Assembly (NCBI GenBank): GCA_937873555.1
Contig: CALMWN010000258.1
Location: 1-9,259, forward strand
Length of the DNA: 9,259 nucleotides
From: an uncultured Clostridia bacterium
GTDB lineage: Bacteria; Bacillota; Clostridia; Acetivibrionales; CALMWN01
Reading direction: 5' to 3'
Positions 7,001 through 9,259 of this stretch are shown one piece after another. Positions within the stretch are counted from its first letter, which is position 1. Each line of letters opens with the position of its first letter. The translations under genes were made by a program, and so were the position numbers. The notes beneath the pieces were generated by a model, which ran no database searches, was not told the DNA's origin, and was given only the letters and a program-made list of their open reading frames with translations.

Positions 7001-8673
7001 CGTGGATTGGTAAGGCTTCCTTCCGATCCTATGAATGTTTCAGTAGCTGTGACTATTTCCTCACGAAGCGCATCGATAGGAGGGTTTGTAACCTGAGCAA
7101 ACAACTGCTTGAAATAGTTGTACAATAATTGAGGCTTATTTGACAGGACAGCCAGCGGGATATCGACACCCATTGCCCCAACCTGCTCTATACCGTCAAC
7201 TGCCATCGGCTTCAGTATAAATCTAAGATCTTCATAAGTATACCCGAAAGCCTTCTGCCTCTGCAGGACTGTTTCATGGTCCGGCTCAGGGACATGCGGA
7301 GCTTCGGGAAGCTGATCGAGGCTTACAAGATGCTCGTTAAGCCACTGACGGTACGGGTACTTTCCAGCTATGCTTGATTTTAATTCATCATCATTTATTA
7401 TACGGCCTTCTTCTGTGTCAATCAGGAGCATCCTGCCGGGATGAAGGCGTTCTTTGCTTATTACACTTTCCGGAGGCACATCAAGTACGCCTACCTCGGA
7501 TGACAGTATTACAATATCATCTTTAGTGACATAGTACCTGGACGGACGTAAACCATTTCTGTCAAGAACCGCGCCTACTCTGGTTCCGTCAGTGAATGCC
7601 ATGGCAGCCGGGCCATCCCACGGCTCCATGAGGCAGCTGTGGTATTCATAAAAGGCCTTTTTCTCATCACTCATGCTTTCGTGATTTGACCATGGTTCAG
7701 GAATCATCATCATCATTGAATGTGCCATTGAACGGCCGGATAGAACAAGAAATTCAAGGCAGTTGTCAAACATTGCGGAGTCACTGCCGTCCGGACTGAT
7801 TACCGGAAATACCTTACTTATATCGCTGCCGAAAACATCCGTTTCGAGCATTGATTGACGGGCATGCATCCAGTTGATATTTCCACGCAAGGTATTGATT
7901 TCACCGTTATGCATGATATATCTGTTGGGATGTGCACGCTCCCAGCTTGGAAATGTATTCGTACTGTATCTCGAGTGCACCAATGCAAGAGCACTTTCAA
8001 AAAGAGGATTGCCAAGATCCTTGTAGAACTCGTCAACCTGTTCCGAAGTGAGCATTCCCTTATATACAATGGTTTTGCATGAAAGGCTTGCAATATAGAA
8101 AAATTCATTATTGTTTTCCTTGCTGTACCTTATTGCCTTTTCCGCCCTTTTGCGGATGATATAGAGCTTTCTTTCGAAGGCCAGATCATCTTTAAGATCG
8201 GGACTGCGTCCGATAAAAATCTGCCTCATGTAGGGCAGGCATGCTTTTGCCGCACTTCCGAGCATACTGTCATCTGTCGGTACTGTTCTCCAGCCAAGCA
8301 CTATTTGCCCTTCTTCATTTATTATTTGCTCAAGATGCTTTTCACAATTTTCCCTTTGGGAAGCATGAGGCGGTAGGAAGACCATACCAACACCGTACTG
8401 TCCGGGTGCCGGGAGACTGATCCCTATGTCGGAGCATGACTTTTTAAAGAAGGAGTGGGGAATCTGCATCAGAATTCCTGCACCATCACCGGTATTGGCC
8501 TCACTGCCGCTTCCTCCACGGTGAGTGAGATTTTTAAGAATTGTCAACGCTTGCCGTACAATCTCGTGTGATTTTTTGCCTTTAATGTTTACGACAAATC
8601 CGATACCGCAAGCATCATGTTCAAATTGTGGATCATATAGACCTTGTTTGGGCGGTAATCCATTTGATATCAT
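4075..8673 (-). CDS. gltB: Glutamate synthase (NADPH) large subunit
   Basis: This 1532-aa alpha subunit converts glutamine and 2-oxoglutarate to two glutamates, the key step after glutamine synthetase in ammonium assimilation. Domains in order: class II glutamine amidotransferase (about 22-425), whose nucleophile C22 in DACGIGF becomes N-terminal after loss of a 21-residue propeptide, with the substrate-binding stretch HNGEINT (255-261); a central domain (about 470-780); the FMN-binding synthase barrel (about 850-1210), with GAMSYGSIS, GEGGEDPARF, KPGEGGQLPG and SGYDGGTGASP; a [3Fe-4S] site at C1131, C1137 and C1142 (spacing CX5CX4C); and the C-terminal GXGXG beta-helix (about 1250-1490). No frameshift or missing key residue was seen. 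The start was placed at ATG 8673 because GAGAGG lies 9 nt upstream; the in-frame TTG at 8682 touches that site. It is the first gene of the operon, preceded by a long leader with an attenuator. Confidence 0.97.
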   Translation of the reverse strand: MISNGLPPKQGLYDPQFEHDACGIGFVVNIKGKKSHEIVRQALTILKNLTHRGGSGSEANTGDGAGILMQIPHSFFKKSCSDIGISLPAPGQYGVGMVFLPPHASQRENCEKHLEQIINEEGQIVLGWRTVPTDDSMLGSAAKACLPYMRQIFIGRSPDLKDDLAFERKLYIIRKRAEKAIRYSKENNNEFFYIASLSCKTIVYKGMLTSEQVDEFYKDLGNPLFESALALVHSRYSTNTFPSWERAHPNRYIMHNGEINTLRGNINWMHARQSMLETDVFGSDISKVFPVISPDGSDSAMFDNCLEFLVLSGRSMAHSMMMMIPEPWSNHESMSDEKKAFYEYHSCLMEPWDGPAAMAFTDGTRVGAVLDRNGLRPSRYYVTKDDIVILSSEVGVLDVPPESVISKERLHPGRMLLIDTEEGRIINDDELKSSIAGKYPYRQWLNEHLVSLDQLPEAPHVPEPDHETVLQRQKAFGYTYEDLRFILKPMAVDGIEQVGAMGVDIPLAVLSNKPQLLYNYFKQLFAQVTNPPIDALREEIVTATETFIGSEGSLTNPRPDSCRQIKLKSPILSNEELAKLRHVNRRGFMSVTLPILYNPSEGGKGLEKAMEELYKAANEAISHGANILILSDRSIGRDKAPIPALLAVAGLHHHLIREGSRTRMSIVLESGEPREVHHYSLLIGYGASAINPYLAFESLDDMIRQGMITDIKHEYAVSKYIKASTKGVVKILSKMGISTIQSYQGAQIFEAIGLHQSVIDKYFTWTPSRIGGIDAGGIADEARARHESAFYERPSDNKTLRSGGEYQWRKDGEYHLYNPETIHKLQYSCRTNDFNIFREYSQLINDQSQKQCTLRGLMELKTGSGAIPLDEVESVESICRRFKTGAMSYGSISQEAHEAIAIAMNRIGGKSNTGEGGEDPARFKPDANGDSRCSAIKQVASGRFGVTSHYLVNAKEIQIKMAQGAKPGEGGQLPGRKIYPWVAKVRHSTPGVGLISPPPHHDIYSIEDLAELIHDLKNSNPAARISVKLVSEVGVGTVAAGVAKGRADVVLISGYDGGTGASPRSSIRHAGLPWELGLAETHQTLLLNNLRSRIVVETDGKLMTGRDVVVAALLGAEEFGFATAPLVVLGCVMMRVCNLDTCPVGVATQNPELRKKFSGDPQFVVNFMHFIAQEVRELMAQLGFRTIDEMVGRSDKLEMAKAVSHWKSKGLDFSAILYQPMVGDEVGKYCQISQDHGLEKSLDRQVLMQLCEPALSRGEKVEASLPIRNTNRVVGTILGSEVSKRYGAEGLPENTIKLNFQGSAGQSFGAFVPRGITLNLEGDSNDYIGKGLSGGKIIVYPPKASTFIPEENIIIGNVAFYGATSGEAYIRGAAGERFCVRNSGVHAVVEAVGDHGCEYMTGGKVVVLGKTGRNFAAGMSGGVAYVFDENNDFNVRCNTEMVELSQLEDNEEITEVKAMIERHLKYTGSSVAGKILENWDNEVTKFVRVMPKDYKRMLQAIRKVQEQGLSGEEALMAAFEANNSDLSRVSGN

Positions 8674-8682
8674 TGCATACAA

Positions 8683-8688
8683 CCTCTC
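8683..8688 (-). promoter_or_regulatory. gltB ribosome-binding site
   Basis: The minus strand reads GAGAGG, 9 nt before ATG 8673. It leaves no room for the upstream in-frame TTG (8682-8680), so it fixes the start and with it a 21-residue propeptide before the catalytic Cys. Confidence 0.75.
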
Positions 8689-8944
8689 TAAAATACATTT
8701 TATTATATTGTTTACATAAATCCGTGAGCCTTCTGAAATTTTACTTCAATGAAAAATACGTATTATGTTAATGAAGCAAGTAATTTGTTTGAAAACTCAT
8801 TTGAAAAATTTTTATTATTTTGTGATTTAAGCAGAGAGGCGTTTATTTTGTACGCTTAAAAAAAATACAATCATGAAATGAATCTTATATATATAAATCC
8901 TGCAGATTTTATTTTTTTAAACATATAAACGTATAAATATAAAT

Positions 8945-8988
8945 AAAAAAAGTACACAAGGAAAATGCCGACTCTCTCCATTGAGTAC
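8945..8988 (-). terminator. Attenuator (intrinsic terminator) in the gltB leader
   Basis: On the minus strand, GTAC at 8988 pairs with GTAC ending at 8952. Inside it CAA pairs with TTG and GG with CC, followed by an A-U/G-U alternation, interrupted by one T-T mismatch and one bulged T, around a loop of about 8 nt (AGTCGGCA). Seven Us follow at once (8951-8945). It lies ~50-90 nt after the predicted transcription start and ~270 nt before gltB, so it can only act as a leader attenuator, not as the end of another gene on this strand. Confidence 0.68.
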
Positions 8989-9023
8989 ATTTCTTCATCA
9001 CTATTTATGCGCCTTTGCATAAA
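8974..9023 (-). promoter_or_regulatory. Tandem-hairpin ANTAR-type antiterminator RNA target
   Basis: In the gltB leader the minus strand reads TTTATGC, AAAGGC, GCATAAA (9023-9004): a perfect 7-bp hairpin with a six-base loop. After 18 nt it reads CTC, AATGGA, GAG (8985-8974): a second hairpin with a six-base loop, extendable by an A-A mismatch and two G-U pairs. Both loops have A at position 1 and G at position 4. This matches the published two-hairpin, hexaloop A1/G4 target of ANTAR-domain antiterminators (known from eut, nas and clostridial nitrogen genes). The second hairpin overlaps the 5' arm of the terminator at 8952-8988, so forming it would prevent termination. The ANTAR protein itself is not in this window. 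The weak P2 stem is the main doubt. Confidence 0.65.
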
Positions 9024-9043
9024 CCATTATATTCAAGTATTAC

Positions 9044-9072
9044 CTTATAATGTAAGCGTTTAGTGCTGTCAA
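9044..9072 (-). promoter_or_regulatory. gltBD promoter
   Basis: The minus strand carries a perfect -35 TTGACA (9072-9067), a 17-bp spacer and -10 TATAAG (9049-9044), five of six consensus bases. The predicted start is near 9038, only ~15 nt before the first leader hairpin. A second TATAAT (9031-9026) lacks a good -35. A strong constitutive promoter followed by an attenuator fits control after initiation. Confidence 0.8.
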
Positions 9073-9259
9073 GTGAGTACAATCAATGATTTCACTAATT
9101 ATAACATGGATATATTGTACATTCAATAGTTTTTAACAAAAATCCAGAATAATATGCAACTATGATGTTTATTTCTTGCAAAAAATGTGTATTTTTAACT
9201 AAAACGGGTCTTTGACAGTTGAATAAAGAAAAAATCCATGAAAGCCTTGAAATAGGCTT
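9073..9259. other. Upstream intergenic region of the gltBD promoter
   Basis: No gene is seen here on either strand. Next to the -35 lies the 11-bp palindrome AATCAATGATT (9081-9091), and AGTGA (9072-9076) / TCACT (9092-9096) form an inverted pair around it; these could be an activator site but are weak evidence in AT-rich DNA. A single TGTTAAAA (minus, 9138-9131) is probably chance. The far right end holds a hairpin described separately. Confidence 0.35.
9242..9259. terminator. Possible terminator hairpin cut by the window edge
   Basis: AAGCCT (9242-9247) and AGGCTT (9254-9259) form a 6-bp stem with a 6-nt loop ending exactly at the last base. Any U-tail on the plus strand would be outside the window. 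On the minus strand a six-T run (9229-9234 complement) lies a few bases beyond the stem. It may end a neighbouring gene to the right. Confidence 0.3.

Larger units (their letters stand above)
8674..9038 (-). promoter_or_regulatory. Long 5' untranslated leader of gltBD
   Basis: From the predicted start near 9038 to the gltB ATG is about 365 nt with no plausible ORF on either strand. The first ~95 nt hold the ANTAR-like hairpins and attenuator. The remaining ~270 nt (8674-8944) are very AT-rich. Visible there are an inverted repeat TTTAAGC (8826-8832) / GCTTAAA (8854-8860), an alternative GCGT/ACGC pairing inside it (8839-8855), the palindromes TTATATATATAA (8885-8896) and ATACGTAT (8756-8763), and a TATAAT on the minus strand (8707-8702) with only a weak -35 (GGCTCA). 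The last could be a secondary attenuator-independent promoter near the gene, at low confidence. No T-box, purine, lysine or SAM riboswitch signature was recognised. Confidence 0.6.

Noticed and set aside
8945..9038. T-box or metabolite riboswitch in the gltB leader
   Set aside because: No T-box sequence (AGGGTGGNACCGCG-like), specifier loop, or known aptamer core was found; the hexaloop hairpins and overlapping terminator are a better account.
9212..9217. TTGACA on the plus strand as a rightward promoter -35
   Set aside because: No acceptable -10 follows at 16-18 bp, and no gene start is visible before the window ends.

Overview
The window looks like a piece of a low-GC Firmicutes chromosome, most likely from a clostridial lineage (Ruminiclostridium/Acetivibrio-like). 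This is an inference from AT-rich intergenic DNA, strong purine-rich Shine-Dalgarno sequences, frequent TTG-start alternatives, U-tailed terminators, and the type of gltBD and psd/pssA genes present. No mobile element, rRNA, tRNA or CRISPR was seen.

Layout, left to right. (1) Positions 1-206 hold no convincing complete gene. They contain a ~21-bp-phased array of TGTTAAAA boxes leading into a good sigma-A-like promoter, which drives a 39-codon small membrane-protein ORF at 207-326 (+). (2) A bidirectional terminator (369-398) separates it from a convergent two-gene phospholipid operon on the minus strand, psd then pssA, which makes phosphatidylserine and converts it to phosphatidylethanolamine. 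The two genes overlap by 4 bases (TTGA) and look translationally coupled. (3) A divergent promoter region (~1622-1748) leads to a TVP38/TMEM64 (VTT/DedA-like) membrane protein on the plus strand. It is followed, in the same frame just past its TGA, by a 39-codon stretch that reads like a small membrane protein with a charged tail. (4) A perfect 19-bp-stem bidirectional terminator (2518-2560) separates this from a long minus-strand operon, gltB (4075-8673) and gltD (2573-4057). These are the large and small subunits of NADPH-type glutamate synthase (GOGAT), both full length with their catalytic and Fe-S motifs intact.

The most interesting region is the ~365-nt untranslated leader of gltBD (8674-9038, minus strand). 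A near-consensus promoter (TTGACA, 17 bp, TATAAG) starts a transcript that almost immediately folds a 7-bp hairpin with hexaloop AAAGGC. After 18 nt comes a second short hairpin with hexaloop AATGGA. Both loops have A at position 1 and G at position 4, the signature of the tandem-hairpin RNA target of ANTAR antiterminator proteins. The second hairpin overlaps the 5' arm of a U7-tailed intrinsic terminator, so the two are mutually exclusive. The simplest model is nitrogen-responsive transcription attenuation of glutamate synthase by an ANTAR protein encoded elsewhere. About 270 nt of very AT-rich leader of unknown purpose separates this attenuator from the gltB start codon.

The remaining genes fit a general chromosomal neighbourhood of membrane lipid synthesis, a membrane transport/scramblase-like protein and ammonium assimilation. 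There is no sign of horizontal transfer.
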